From contig NC_065875.1 in the NCBI RefSeq assembly GCF_933775445.1, forward strand, positions 13,591,001-13,655,000: DNA of 64,000 bases, read 5' to 3'. Both the position numbers and the translations under genes were made by a program. The number at the start of each line of letters is the position of its first letter. Position 1 is the stretch's first letter. Shown here in pieces: positions 45,947 to 59,125 of the stretch. This DNA is from Argentina anserina (lineage: Eukaryota; Streptophyta; Magnoliopsida; Rosales; Rosaceae). The notes under the pieces were generated by a model, which was given only the letters and a program-made list of their open reading frames with translations, made no database searches and had not been told where the DNA came from.

Positions 45947-48900
45947 ATGGGTGACGTTTTGTTTGAGATGGAAGACAATCTCAAATCCAAACAGGTAAAC
46001 CCCCCACTCACTCAAATTGCAACAATGTTTTAATCTCTCACTAAAATCCATTAAACTCACAGGCCAAGTTGACGCCTGAAGAGGCAAAGGTTCTCGCAGC
46101 TTGCAAGTCTAAGGCTGTGAGGGCGTTCACATATGGAGGTCTTGCTGCTGGTGTTGTAACCTGGACAGGTCTTTTTCATTTTCACTGTGATTTTTGAGAA
46201 TATTGTATATTTTCTGAGATTGATGTTTTGGAATGTCGTTGATTTTTATTATGCTTCTAATTGTGCAATGGTGGTTCTAATAGGTATCAATATTTTCAAT
46301 TACAATCTTGAAAAATGAAAACCCTCTTTTGTTTGTCAATGGAAATGGAAGTTAGGAACCCACTTCAATTTGGGTCATGTTCAGTTACTTTGGTCTTGCT
46401 TAGAGAAATGTGGGTATTAAAGAATTTCGACTAGTGATGGTTTAGTAGTCTAAAGCTGTTATCAGGAAATGTTTATAGCTGACGTCTCTAAACTCGAGAG
46501 TACTATCACTACTATGCACCCCAATCTATTGAAATATGTGTACTATGTTAGCTGTAGAAGAACAAAGCACTCGACTGATGTTCTGGTCTGCTGTTAATTT
46601 ATCGTCTCTTTCTCTTTTGGGCTTTTCTTTGACAAGTTTAAGTAGAATGTTGGCAGTTCTGCAATTTGATTTTACAGGGTTTTAGGACTTGCATCGCTTT
46701 ACCATCCCTTGTTTATAAACCTAACTACCTTCTGGTGATTAGTTTCATACCGATTTTCCTTTCCGCTCAGTTGGCCAGCGAGTTGATTAATTATATGCTA
46801 AATATGTTTCTGGAAAATTTATGTTGCTCATTTATATATCCTTTGTGGCAGCAACTTCAAGGCTGAGTAAGATGATCCAGCTGAACCTTACAGGAGGTAA
46901 AAATAATCTCTAATCATCCCCCACCCGCAATTCTATCAAGCTATAAATATTGTGCTCTCTGTTAAAATTTAATGAGCATATCTGCACTTCATCCCAATAC
47001 TGTTCTATTGTATGGGACTTTATAGGGCAAGCAGTGCTATTGTCTTGATCTTGGTTATCTATCAGTTTCCACATTTGCATCAAGTTTGACCCATCTGTAG
47101 GAGCTGCTGCTATGTTTGGACTGTGGACATTTTCTAAAGCCTTAGATTCATGTGCTGAGCATATTCTTGCATTGGATGGGAGCCGGTTACAGGCAGAGTT
47201 AGCAACTATGTACGTCACGTACTTCTTTTATAATCTGTGATGAATCTTCACATGAGCAATATTGTGAAATAAACTGATTGTCCTCTAGAAATTATGAATA
47301 GTTATTCTGCTGATTTAAGCCAAGATACATTAATTGTAATTAGAAGGAACTTATATTTTAGATAAACCTAAAATTTTCCATTGTTTTTTTACTTGTTACA
47401 AAGTAAATATCAGGCCCATGTGACCATGTCTAAAGTGAAGTAACACATAAGTTGGAGTTGCAACAAGCTAAAGTGTTTGAAAAAAATTGTGCTAATCAAT
47501 GAGTTTAAAGAGGGAAGCGGCACAGATATAGCCTGTTAGCATGCTTGGTACGAGCAGTTGCTTGGGAAATTGACTAGATTCAATAGTCATCCTACTAGCT
47601 CACGACCAATTATAATCTAGCAATTGCAATTGAATTTGTTAAGTAATGTATGGGCATATTAATCTTACATTCTTCTACTGAATTGTCTACGTTGAGACGC
47701 CAAGCTACATTGTTACTGACTTTATGAAGTTATCTTTAAGTAAACCAGCTGTCTGTCTTCAGTTATGAATTAGTATGTTCCGAAAAGTGCCTGATACAGT
47801 GCACTCAGTTTTCCATGCAACATTGCTTGCACTGCAGTTTAAACTTAAAAATTTCTGCGCCTCCAACAGCGTTGTCATTTTTTCCTTACCTTCCAAGCAT
47901 GAAGAAATGCTTTTTTTTTTTTTAAATGATCAATATCTGCTCCTACTCACAGGTCCTCTTGCTCCAATTAAATTATTAGACTAATTGTGATTAAAATCAC
48001 AGAATGGTTACAAAACATCAGAATGATCGCCACAGGATGCAGCTTATCTCTAAGCAGTTCTTTTGTGAGGAGGTTTTTGATGATTCGACCTCAGGCCGTC
48101 CGAAAATAAGGTGGCGTTATCGGAATTACTTTAGTGATAATGTTTCCCTTGGTCAAAGAACACATGATAGCGACTCCTACGGTAACTCCCAAACTGATTC
48201 AGACAGTGTTTCTCATGGTGACTATCACAATTCCTATGATGTCAAGTCCCGAAGTGGCATCCGGACTGACTCTAACCAAAGACAGATCAATTTTGACCCG
48301 AGACAAGTTCCTGTAAGTCTGACTAATCTATCATGTATCTTCTTAATGAGTTTGCTTGATTTTTGTTTCCTGGATCAGAGTAGATTGAGCTTAGACTACT
48401 TTTGTGGAATCAACTTTAAAAAAATCATGACAGAAGCAAAGAAGAAGGATTCTAATTTTTGCAGAATATTGTGTTTGATGTGATGTCATTATTAAGAAAA
48501 TATGTATACTTAAAATAGTTTGTGCATATCAGTATTCATATGGTAGAACATCTGAAATCGCCATTAACAATTATCCCTGACTCCCAAAGTATATAGGTGG
48601 GTGTGCGTGTCTGCGTTTATTTGAGATCAGCCGTACTATAATAGGGGGATCATTTGAACTCACGCGTTTGGAAACCTTCTTTGTATATATGTTTGTATTA
48701 TATGAGGAAGTGGCTTCTACTTTATATAGCTTATGATGATAAAGTGCTTACTCTGGCTGTTCTTATTATAGATGAACTCCAGTGTTGGGACAGACCCTTT
48801 TGAAGATATATTTGGTTATCAATCACCACAGGAGGAGCTCCAACTTCCAGACACATCCAGTCAGTCTAATGTTTCCCCAAAAGTACAGGCTCGCAACCGC

Positions 48901-48966
48901 AGACGATCACAGCACAAGCGTCGCTCGTATCAACAGGAAGACTCATCAAATCTCCAACATGAGTAG
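45947..48966 (+). CDS. Small unknown plant protein with two membrane segments and a polar tail
   Basis: Six exons, 45947-45994, 46063-46168, 46852-46896, 47101-47209, 48003-48312 and 48772-48966, all GT-AG with matching phases, give 270 residues. Residues 1-30 are acidic then basic. Two hydrophobic stretches follow (about 39-50 AFTYGGLAAGVVTW and 65-78 TGGAAAMFGLWTF), separated by a polar loop, then SCAEHILALDGSRLQ. The C-terminal half is polar, Ser/Asp-rich and ends in a basic run (RNRRRSQHKRRS). The order of a cysteine, two membrane segments and a second cysteine-bearing helix is loosely like OCIA-domain mitochondrial proteins; that is a guess. Exon 1 is only 48 nt, so gene finders starting from the large exon 5 would miss the conserved half. 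Confidence 0.78.
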
Positions 48967-51963
48967 CTGTGAGTTGGGTTATGATCGACTACTGAAGAAG
49001 ATCACTGCATAAAATTTTGAAATACTTTATCTAATGTTTTATGAGCTTGACAGCCTTTACAATGAAGGGTATCGGACTATCTGCCATCATAACAATAGTA
49101 TCAGGCATCGCTGTGAAATTATTGTTTCATCAGTCGTTGGTTTATATCCAAGCTCTACGAACACTTATGATGAGTGCTTCAATAAGGTTACTGAAAAGCT
49201 AGTATTGTGATTATATTGCAGCTATAACAAATTTCATGGTCACCAAAGTCTTCAGTATGACACTAATCCTCTAGTCCTGTGTTAAAATCATTTCTTCTAT
49301 TCGTTTTCATTTCTTTGAATTATTTGAGGAAGAAGAAAAAGGAAGAAATCAAAACATGTTCAATGGTGCATGTAATTGTGTGAAACACCACCAAGCATTT
49401 GCAATGAAAAGAGCAGCGAGTAGCGTCTGGCATCAGGACCTCACACGCGTTTTCCACAAGCTAACACTAGACAAAACTTCAAGCCAAACTTCGTATAGGT
49501 AATGTTTGATAATGAGATCATTGAGTTGTGATTGTTGCTTTAGTAGTAAACGATGTAACTCTCCCCTTCCCAGAAGAGTCTTCGAAGCTTCATCTTCTGT
49601 CTTTTTATGTAGAATATCAAGATAGGTATCTCTAACCAAAATATGCAATATTAATACGCCAAATTGGTTATCCAAAATTTATGTACTGTTGCCTCGTTGA
49701 TTAATTGGTACTTATTTCTTCTCGTCATATGTATGTAGTTGGCTAGCTAGATTAACTCACAATGTTAAGCATATGAGTTGTAAATGCGTATATGAGACCG
49801 GGTGTGTTAAGGGCGTTAGTACGTAAAAAAATATAGAAAAAAAAAATATGTGATGTGAATAGAAAAAAGAAACCTTGGAATATTTATTAGGCCGAATTAC
49901 AATAATGATAGATGAAGCTTATTTCACTTGCCTATCTCTCCCCTTTGAACCCTAGCAACCTTTCGGGGTTCCGAACAATGCTCTTCGATTGGTGGCGTAG
50001 CTAGAAAATCATAATCAGGAGGGTTAAATGAAATTACAATACTATGCAAAAAAAAAAAAACTTCAATTGAAGCTCATCTCTCCAATTAATTTCAAGTTTT
50101 CGAATATGAGAGTTTCAAATATCAATTTTGACTTGAATCGTAACAAAACCCGGTCAACCCATACAATTAGATTGAGAAATAACGGCACCTAAACCTGTCA
50201 TGACACATTTAATATACATGTCAACTATCAATCAACTTGTCAACACGAAATAAACCTAAATAACACATTTATTAGATGATAGGATTAATACACACATATA
50301 ATACACGTATACAAACCATTTCAATATGTATATAAGGTTCGAGCAACTCTTTTCTCACTTTCCGCTAGGGGTACTATTGACACTATAACAACTCTTGTTT
50401 GAACGCGGGTCATCAAAATATATAATCGATCTGTTAAAAAAAACATATATGATCGATTCTCTGCAAAGGTATTATGGTGGTATTAGTAAATTGTAAATAG
50501 GTCACACCCAATAATTAGCAATACTAAGACCATCAATTGATAAAACATATTATAAGAATGGATCATGTTGCCTATTATGATCGTACTTGACACATGAGGA
50601 ACCATCACTATTTCACTTTGCAAAGCCATGACCAAAGTTTGGTATGTTATACATCGACAGTCATATCTTGCTACCCCGTAAACACGTACTCTTTTCTCTT
50701 GTGCAGATTTGCTATGAAAGCCTTAACGTACACGCTTTTATGGAGATAAGAAATAGTGTGATGCTTTTCTATGATTAGGAAATTGTCTAGAGGTTGTTAA
50801 ATCGTAGTTCCTCATTAAGAATGTGGGGAGCTCGATCTTACGTCTCAGCTGGTTGTATATTAGAAACAATGATGGGAGATTGGTATTCTATTGTATATCT
50901 TGACTTGTTTGAAATCTCAAGACCATCATGACTATAATGAATCATTTGTGATCAAGGTGATAGATATATAGATTACATATTTTTGCAAAAATAATGGGAG
51001 GCAGTGAATCCAGTGATAGATTTGTGAACTCCTTTTTGGTTAGTTATGAGTTCTTTTTACCAATAATTGCATGCAACAAAGTGGTATGAGCTTATCCATT
51101 TCTTTTTTGCTCTGAAAATTGAAGATGTCATAAGAATAGTATGAATGCACTCTAATGAATTTTTTTTCTCCATTCATTATATATATATATTATGTAACCA
51201 CAACCATTGATATTTATAGTTAAAATGTATTAAATAACTTACACACCCTTATATATGTCAGTAAAATTTGAACCTATAATCTCAACGTTGTTAGTCAAAC
51301 TATTTAACTAACCATATCACGACTTACTGATAATATATAGTTTTTTTTGAGTGATTATAATACAAAAAGTGACGATAATTTTTTTTCTATAAGCACTTAT
51401 AATACAAAAGTGACGATAAATCAAATTTGAACACACTTAAAAAAATCGAATCCAAACCTTAACCAGAAAAACACAGAGAGAAGGGCGATGCAAGCCCTCC
51501 ATCTTAAGAAGAAACGCCAAGGATATCAAACGATATTATTGTCAACAAACAGCTTCTGAAACCCAACTCTAAAGGAGCGAGACAAACTAGTAAAAGCTCT
51601 AAAAAAGAAGAAGAAAAAACACAATAAATGGCCCAAAAAAGGCAATTATGAGATAAACGAAGGAGATTACCAGAAAAAAAGAAGAAGGAGATTTCATAAA
51701 AACTTGAATCTCTCCCCCATTAAAACAACCAATCTTGCTTCCTCTCCGGATCCACAAATTCCCTCAAGAAAACCCCCAATTGAATTTCTAGATCCTTTAT
51801 GATTCTCTCTTCCAATGAAAACAGCAACCCAATCACGATTTTGATTCCCACCCAATTCCACCCCTCACTTTCCACACCACCACCCAAATCTCCTTCTTTC
51901 TTTTTCTTATTATTCCTTCTCATCTTGCTACCCCCATCTCTCACTCAAGCTTCTTCTCCAGCT
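48967..51963. other. 3' UTR and intergenic DNA
   Basis: The first 300 bp is probably the 3' UTR of the preceding gene. A minus-strand frame at 49,433-49,675 (80 aa) has no domain and looks like worn retrotransposon sequence. From about 49,800 the DNA is AT-rich with a possible transposon end near 49,991 (GGTGGCGTAGCTAGAAA). The last 165 bp before the HSP20-like start is CT-rich leader. Confidence 0.4.
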
Positions 51964-52476
51964 ATGAAGGTTCATCCGATTCCCAAGAGGCGCAACATCT
52001 CCATCCAATACCACCCAAGAAACCCTCTTTCCGAAGCCGAGGCCCTCCTCGGCCTGACCCACAAGAAGCTCCGCCGCCTCCCCCACGTCTTCAGCCGCGT
52101 CCTCGAGCTCCCCTTCCGCTCCGACGCCGACGTCCTCATCGAGGAGACCCCCGACTGCTTCCGCTTCGTCGCCGAGACCGAGACCGTCTTCGGCCACGAC
52201 GTCAGGGCCCACACGGTGGAAATCCACCCCGGAGTCACCAAGATTGTGGTCCGGGAGAGCGGCGACGCGGCGGAGCTGACGCTGGACGAGCTGGAGCTCG
52301 ATATGTGGAGGTTCCGGCTGCCGGAGTCGACGAGGCCGGAGCTCGCCAGGGCGGTTTTTGTGGACGGCGAGCTTGTGGTGACGGTGCCGAAGATGGAAGG
52401 GGTGGAGAATGAGGGCGGAGATGGGAATGGGGGGTTCGGAGGAGGTATGGGAAATCGGCTTGTGCTTGTACAGTAA
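51964..52476 (+). CDS. HSP20-like (alpha-crystallin-type) protein, intronless
   Basis: 170 residues from this ATG. The N-terminus MKVHPIPKRRNI is basic. The middle (KLRRLPHVFSRVLELPFR, then a hydrophilic block, then RAHTVEIHPGVTKIVVRE) fits the beta-sandwich of HSP20-like chaperones, and the end has ARAVFVDGELVVTVPK, matching the last strand pair with the L-x-V-x-V/P element of the crystallin fold. It is not a typical class I heat-shock protein, and no heat-shock elements were identified. An in-frame upstream ATG at 51799 would add 55 residues including a leucine-rich hydrophobic run (FFFLLFLLILLPPSLTQA) that could act as a signal or membrane anchor. I prefer the internal start because the extension is AT/CT-rich, unlike the very GC-rich rest, and relatives I recall begin at MKVHP. 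It resembles At4g14830 from memory, the neighbour of the PPR gene At4g14820. Confidence 0.75.
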   Translation: MKVHPIPKRRNISIQYHPRNPLSEAEALLGLTHKKLRRLPHVFSRVLELPFRSDADVLIEETPDCFRFVAETETVFGHDVRAHTVEIHPGVTKIVVRESGDAAELTLDELELDMWRFRLPESTRPELARAVFVDGELVVTVPKMEGVENEGGDGNGGFGGGMGNRLVLVQ

Positions 52477-55174
52477 TCATAACCATAAGTTCATTTTCTT
52501 TTGTTTTAATTTTATCGAGTTAAGAAGTTGTTAGTTGTTCTGATCGAGCTGGATCTAGAGCTTAAGTTTGGAACTAGTTGTTGTATGCTGCTGCTGCTTT
52601 TGTTCAATCAAGGAATGTTGGCTTTGATAATTATGCTGCAATGCTCCTTTTTTTTCCGGTTGAGGGCTGCTTTTTTCGCCTGTGCTGATTATATTCATGC
52701 TTGGTGTTTAATTTGATGGCACTGCTAGATCGGATGAGTGTAGCTTGTTTTAGGCAAATTGTTTCTTTGTGCTTTGGAATTTCTCAGTGCTTTATGTTAA
52801 TGGTGTCATTGCTGCGTGTGATATGACACAACAAGCAACCAGAAAAGTTTATTCATTCACCTACTTATAGAGCTTACAAGTTCCTTTCATAATGCATTAT
52901 ATATTTTAGTTCTCTTCAGTCCACATAGTTCTAAACTTCATAATCTATCAGGATGTGTAAGTTATCATTTTTGGCATTGCCTGAGTTCTTTCTTATATCC
53001 AGTGATTGAGATTCTGTTTTTTAAGTTGACTGTATGTCTTGCTTTCGAACTAACTTTAGAATATTTGGTGGAGAAAAAAAAATTGCAGAGGCTCAATTCC
53101 CTTTATATGGTTACAAGAATACGATTTTCAGTTTTGAATCTTTCTGTTACCTCTAAGATTCTAAATGATCAAATTGGTGGGTCTCGAAATGGTTTTCTCC
53201 CAAATGACCATCTCTTAGCACTTCAGAGTCTAGTGATATGTGACCATATGGTATGCAGCACTTTTACTCTTTCCTATTTTTCTTGTGGATCATTCTTTTG
53301 TGAGGATCTCTATATTCTTCCTTCCCTGGATGTTTATGTGGGAGACTGGTACTGTATATCTCTTTGCTGATCATTCTTGTTGCATTTGATTCACGTGTGT
53401 CAGTTGCTAATTCTATTTCTTGGCAAAAATTCTGTCCTTGATCGTCTCACTTGCTCAGAAGAGTTGGGAGAAAAAGTGCTAAGACTCTAGGATACATGTT
53501 TTCGATTAGAATTTTTTGCAATAGGTGGACAGATTTTTGTCAGACTGACTTAATCGGGGCATGGGAGCTCAAAAAAGGATTCAATGTAAAAAAGCTTGGA
53601 TCTTCCTTGATGTGATTGTGGTTATAAAGAATTGATTCCTTAGCAGATGAGGTTGTCCTGAAGTAACTTGTGTTCATGGAGCCTGAAAATTGGATTGAAA
53701 TAGCTTCTCCTCTAGCTTCTGAAATTGGTTTCTGCAGGTTATGAGCAACATGTACTTGCCAATTTTCTAATTGCTGAAGCAAGTGGGGCAGCTGGTTAGT
53801 ACGCTGAAAGAAAGTAGATATAATTCCACATTTACTCCACACTTGCCATCTCGCCTTAGATGACTGCAGCAGTGCAGTTGAATTCAAATTGCAGACTAGT
53901 TATTGTATATCACACTCTAATCACAGGTATGGCAAGCCATATTGTGGCAGATATTATTTTGAAACCTTCAAAGAAAAGGCTGAAGGAAGCCTGGTGTTAC
54001 TGCCTCTGTGAATCTGTATATGCCGTAGGCGGCAGACGCAAATCGGATACTTTCCGGAAACTTGGATTCGAATAGCCAATTAGTCATCATCTTTTCCGTA
54101 ATCCTAACACATTATTGAGCTAATTTTAACTGCATTTACTCTTGCCTAGGTAATAGATTTTGGTAATTAAATGATGATTAACTTGTCTTTCTATTGTATT
54201 CGTACATCCTGTTGGCAGCAAAGCGTGAAGAACCAAACAAATTTATTGACAAGTGATAACACATGATGCAGTGCCAGGATATTACAATATTCAAGTTAAG
54301 ATAAATGAATGAACATAATAAACAAACATAATCCAGTAGTTGTGGTTTTTCCCCATCGAAAAAAACATAACACAACTACTGGAGAAGCTAGAGATTAATG
54401 CATTTTTATCTTAAGAAACTGTTCCTGCATTTTTTGTATATATTTACAGAAAAAACCTTACACTATCTACCTTCTGACCATATTAAAGAACCAACTAATT
54501 CATTCAAAAAATAAAAAAAAATAAAAGAACCAACTAATTCCGCATCTATAGCCAGAATGCCAGATACAAAAGGAAGGTACAAACTCCTGTTCCAAACTAA
54601 ACTATAATGGAAAAAATTCCCAACTTCCCAGTCGGGCAGCAACTGACCTAGATGGAAACGACAGACAATAGACACAGAACCCAAAGAACAAAGAAAACAC
54701 GTGTTTTAGTTACACCGACTGCTCAACAAACTGGGAAGTTGCATGCAAGAACACAGCTGCAGGTGCTTTGAACAGAGAAGCATTTACAAGATGATTACTC
54801 GTGCATAGTTGGGAAACCCAAATCAAGAAATTCTTGCGCACTCCTTCAATGCACTCTAGTTAGTCTTCCCAATCCCGTCTGTTCTCTTGTAGTTCTTGAG
54901 TTGTCAACAAATGACACAAACCATTTGGGAGCTCACCATTTACAAACCACTGATAATTTTCTGTCTCTTCAATAGGAACTTCATTCCTCTGTACTGCTGC
55001 TGGGCATGAAGTTTCATCACCGCGCAGCGGGGCTCATTCCACCACAGTATTCATATAAAGCCTCGCACAAGGGTGACAGAACAATTGCAACAAAACTTTA
55101 TGATTGAGTTCAAATGATGAAGGTTAAGTTTCCGGAAAAAAAGTGATGAGGTTCCATAGGGACAAGCATCCACT
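52477..55174. other. 3' UTR and intergenic DNA, one possible orphan exon
   Basis: The region between the converging HSP20-like and OBERON-like genes. A block at 53931-54075 (plus strand) follows a CACAG acceptor and reads GMASHIVADIILKPSKKRL onward to a TAG, as a last exon might, but no partner exon was recognised. A frame at 53,002-53,370 has no domain. About 54,850-55,170 should include the 3' UTR of the minus-strand gene. Confidence 0.3.
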
Positions 55175-55654
55175 TCATTCCTCAACTTCCAAGTTGAAGT
55201 GCTTCTTCAGGGCAGCTCTTGGAGTCTTTCCGAATCCAGAAGCTATCGCTTCCATCTCCTTGAGATTTGTAATTTCCCTTTTAATCTGCTTCACCCTGCT
55301 CAATACAATATTGAGTAAAGCATCGGGGTTGGTTGATGTGCGACGTGCCAAATCAGACTTCTCTTTCTCAAGTTGCTGATACAGATTACAAATATAGTTC
55401 TTCTGTGCAAGAAGTTTTTCCTCAGCCATCTTAAATTCCGACTCTTGTGAGTTTTTTAGTGCATGCAGAACCTGATCAACCTCTTCTGCGAGTCTTTGAG
55501 ACTCAGAGCGATAATCAAAAGATGCAGACATCAAATCTGAGCTTGTTTTACCATTTGGGGCCTCCTGGTAAGATGTGATTTCCATGGCAGTACTTTCATG
55601 ATGACAGACATCTGCATATTATATGAATGTAGTCCATGAGGAGGGGAAAAGGAG

Positions 55655-55688
<34 letters not shown>

Positions 55689-57529
55689 ATTGTACGATAG
55701 ACATAAATAATTGGTGCTAATTTCAAACAGTAACAATTATCATTATAACATATAATTTTTTCAACTTAGGGGAGGCAGAAATACCGGTGGGCATGGCTGA
55801 CAAATTTCCTTCCTGCTTCCAAATATCTTCAAGAGAAGTCCCATATTTGAGCTGGTAAATGTAGGAAACGGTTACACTGTTGGCCGTTAACTATAAATGT
55901 GGACAAGGCTTAACAACCTAAAGCTATTATTTTATACCTTTGCAACGACCACTTCAATACGTTTAAGCAACTCCTTAGCACTTGTTTTCTCAGAACTGTG
56001 CAACATGCAGATACCAATATTTAAAATCTTCTCAATATTGTCCCGAGAATCAAGGGATTCACATGTGTGTAAAAGCCTTTTTACATGTGGAACCAGATCT
56101 GTCCTTGCATCACAGCGCCGGCAATAGTATTCAGAATCCAACGCAATGCTTCCTCCTACAGTGCCAGCCATGTAGCAACGGAGAGCACAATCAATGTGCG
56201 CAGCATGCCCACATATAGCAGCCTCGCCTGTCATTGCTTCACATCTGATGTAATCATAGCCTCCACAAGAGAAATTTACATGCTTCGAACAAAGAATGCA
56301 GCAGCACTCTCGACAGAACTTAGCTTCATTGCAGCAAATATCACATTCCATGAATGCTAAAGGTGAGTTTTCAGCTTTTTCCAACAAACTGATGCACAAC
56401 TTATTTCTGGCCTTACAGCGCAAGACGTCGGACTCAAAATCAGAGTCTTCAATCTCAACACATGGTGCAATAGGAGGACCAGCTGGAACATGCTTCAGCT
56501 TTACAGCACCTGTACATACCCCACAGATCCGAAGGACATAGTTAGACAACTAAAACTAATTCTAAGCCAAACTACTACATGAGGCCATTTTAGATAAGCA
56601 GTAGGTAGTTGCTACTTAAAGAAAATGAGAAGTACAACAATCATTATGGCACATAGAATCATACTAGATGTCTATCAGTAAACTTATGATTAACAAAAAG
56701 AGCATTTTCAAGAATATTATTTCACTATGAAAGTTAAAATTTGCTGCGCGTAAGCAACATGTGTTGTTCAGTATGTATAATAATACTGAGGATCATCTTA
56801 TAGTAATGTGGAAGAATTTGAGCCGATACATAGACCATTACTTTCTCCAAAACTGATGCCAACAAATATTCCACAAACTACTCAATAAAACCAAATTGTC
56901 AAACAAGTGTGTCTTGTAAAATATAATATCACAATTAACAAGAGTGTGCTCCATATAGGATAAGTGTCGGGGTCACCAGCAGAAAAGACATAAAGAAACA
57001 AAAGGAAAACAAAGGTATCAATTCATAATCATTTCAAAGACAGAGAAGAAAAAGCTTTATCTATACAAAAATGCCAAAGATATACGAATAATAACTAAAG
57101 ACGTAAAAGAACAAATTCTAAAAAAAAAAAAGAGAGAGATGGCTGACCATTCGCTAACAGTGACATTTCGGCTGGGATCTTCCAGGAGAATGATGCAAAA
57201 AATGCACCGAGGTCCGAACCGGGAAATGATGTTTGGAGATATCGTTCAACTGCAAGCTTGCTTGCAAAACCATGTTTCACACGGGGGGTTGGATTCGCCG
57301 GCCCGCCATTGCATAGACTTTTTGGAAGATAAATGTACCTATCCAGATAGTGTCCAGATCCAGAAACTCGCTTTCCCACTCTCCACCGCCAAATATCGCC
57401 AGGATTAGGCCAATTAATAGGAGCATAAGGCAACCCTTCACCAGACTCATCGGGCGCAACCCGCCTAAGTGACAAGTCATTTGTCCGAGGAGTGCTTCCA
57501 TCACTTTCTTCGTGAAGATCAGTCTCCAT
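55175..57529 (-). CDS. OBERON-like PHD-finger protein
   Basis: Exons 57529-57148, 56509-55938, 55851-55785 and 55611-55175 join in frame to 485 residues. Residues about 37-50 (PINWPNPGDIWRWR) begin a conserved N-terminal block. Exon 2 carries the OBERON-type PHD finger at about 180-275: MECDICC, FCRECCC, ILCSKHV, ICGHAAHIDCALRC and YYCRRCDA, a Cys-rich pattern with several Cys/His pairs. The C-terminal exon is largely helical and charged (about 380-470, QRLAEEVDQVLHAL, YQQLEKEKSDLARR), a likely coiled coil. OBERON and TITANIA proteins are nuclear PHD proteins needed for meristem establishment and act by dimerising through their coiled coils; this shorter protein is a family relative, and its exact role is not known to me. 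The intron before the last exon has a (GA)n tract at about 55,661-55,684. The GA/CT-rich sequence at 58,320-58,510 is probably its 5' leader. Confidence 0.85.
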
Positions 57530-59125
57530 TATTGATATGTCAGTAAATGATTTAGTGATAAAACTGTACTTTTAACTGTACCTACACCAAAATGATTCAT
57601 TCTGATTACAATGTAACTTCACAATGAAAGTACAGTTATAAAAGTATATAGCAATCATACATCCTTTTCTGAAAATTGATCTACTTGTTATTGGATAAGT
57701 ACAAAATGGCATCCATCTTGAACCCAACTATTATCCTATCAACATGTCTAAACATTAGTTTCAAGCATCAAGATCTATGTTGCAGGCCTACACGGACACC
57801 GACACAGGGACACGACACGGTCAGACGCAGCGACACGGTCAGACGCAGCGACACGGCAAATCTTGAAACCCATCTTCTAACACAGCTCCGACATGGTAGA
57901 TAAAAATAATTACATATATATTTTCAATACCTAAAATAAATCAAGAAAACCACAATAAAGTTGTAAAATCCACCCATTGCATAACAATCTTAAAGAAATA
58001 ACGTCAACTAATCAAATGAAAGTGACAAAAGAGCATAGTTTAACATCATATTACAAAGTTCTCATAATCTAGTTGAATTGTACTTCTCTTTCCATCAATA
58101 ACTCTGTCTTTCTCCACTGTAATCTACATTAATAACATACTACTCTTCACAAAAGAGCTTACTGTATGAACTATTTCACAAGAACATGCCCTATTTCATA
58201 ATCAGATCGAATATAAATACAGTTACCCAATCAAAGATTCAATCTTTGATCACCCAGTTCAATTAAAATCAGTCCTACACTCGTAAAATCGCATTCACTC
58301 ATTTAAATTCAATTACCTTATGGAGAGGGAGATACAGAGACGTCGGCAGAGGGGGAGAGAGTACAAGAGAGAGACGCCGGCAGAGGCCTGGGTTCGCCGT
58401 GAGCAGAGGCAGAGTCGTCGGAGGACATCACACGAGTGCGTGTTTGGCTGGTTGAGGCGAGAACGAGAGAAAGACACAGGAGATTTGCGTTCCTTCCTTG
58501 GGTTTTTAGGATGAAAAAAAAGTTGTCGGCTTTTAGAAAATAGGCACTTTGGTATCTCAACTCTCATAAACCCACTTTATAATGCTGTGTTACGTTTCAT
58601 TATCGATCCAACTGTTTGGCAAAAGCACTGCTGGACCCGATGGACCCGCTCCACTAAGCCCAATATCAGCAGGTGGTGGCCTCATATCGATCCCACCGGA
58701 AAAATGGACCAGGCCCGAGACTAGGGCAGTTTTACAGGATTAGGTCAAGGGCAAGAAAGGACCGCATCCCTCCAAGTGGCTTTTTAAGGACTTCATTCAA
58801 CCTCGATATGCTACTCTTACTATACACTTTTTACTACCGACTACTTAGACATCTATTGATATCTACTTGGGCATCGGAGAGGGATTGTCCAGCAACAGCG
58901 GACACTCCTTTCCTAACCATACAGTTGCTCTATAATGTCAAGAGTCTAATTCACTTTAGTGATTGTCCGGAGCGGCCGATATATATGATCGGTGTGTATA
59001 GTTAGGGACACGGTAACAATTTCATTGAATTTTACTCATGTGCGACGTCGTTTCACGTTGCAATAGTCCCCAAAAAGCAATAAAACTTGCCACTCCCCCA
59101 AATAGCGTACGAAATAGAAGAAGAA
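57530..59125. other. Divergent promoter and leader region between the PHD-finger and VOC genes
   Basis: The PHD-finger gene runs left and the first VOC gene right from this 1.6-kb interval. A CT-rich stretch on the minus strand (58,320-58,510) looks like a transcribed leader, implying a 5' UTR intron of about 0.8 kb. Small frames here are not supported as genes. Confidence 0.4.
57813..57856. repeat. 18-bp tandem repeat, 2.4 copies
   Basis: Units CGACACGGTCAGACGCAG at 57813 and 57831 are identical, followed by CGACACGG. The flanking CACGGACACCGACACAGG recalls the ends of the inverted-repeat element at 14,694-15,138, so it may be a fragment of the same transposon class. Confidence 0.85.

Noticed and set aside
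51928..52486. Three minus-strand frames of 83-99 aa
   Set aside because: Antisense shadows of the GC-rich HSP20-like coding sequence.
53002..53370. 122-aa plus-strand frame rich in Leu, Phe and Ser
   Set aside because: No domain, no splice partners, typical of chance frames in AT-rich non-coding DNA.
53540..53887. 115-aa minus-strand frame
   Set aside because: No recognisable motif and no promoter or neighbour context.
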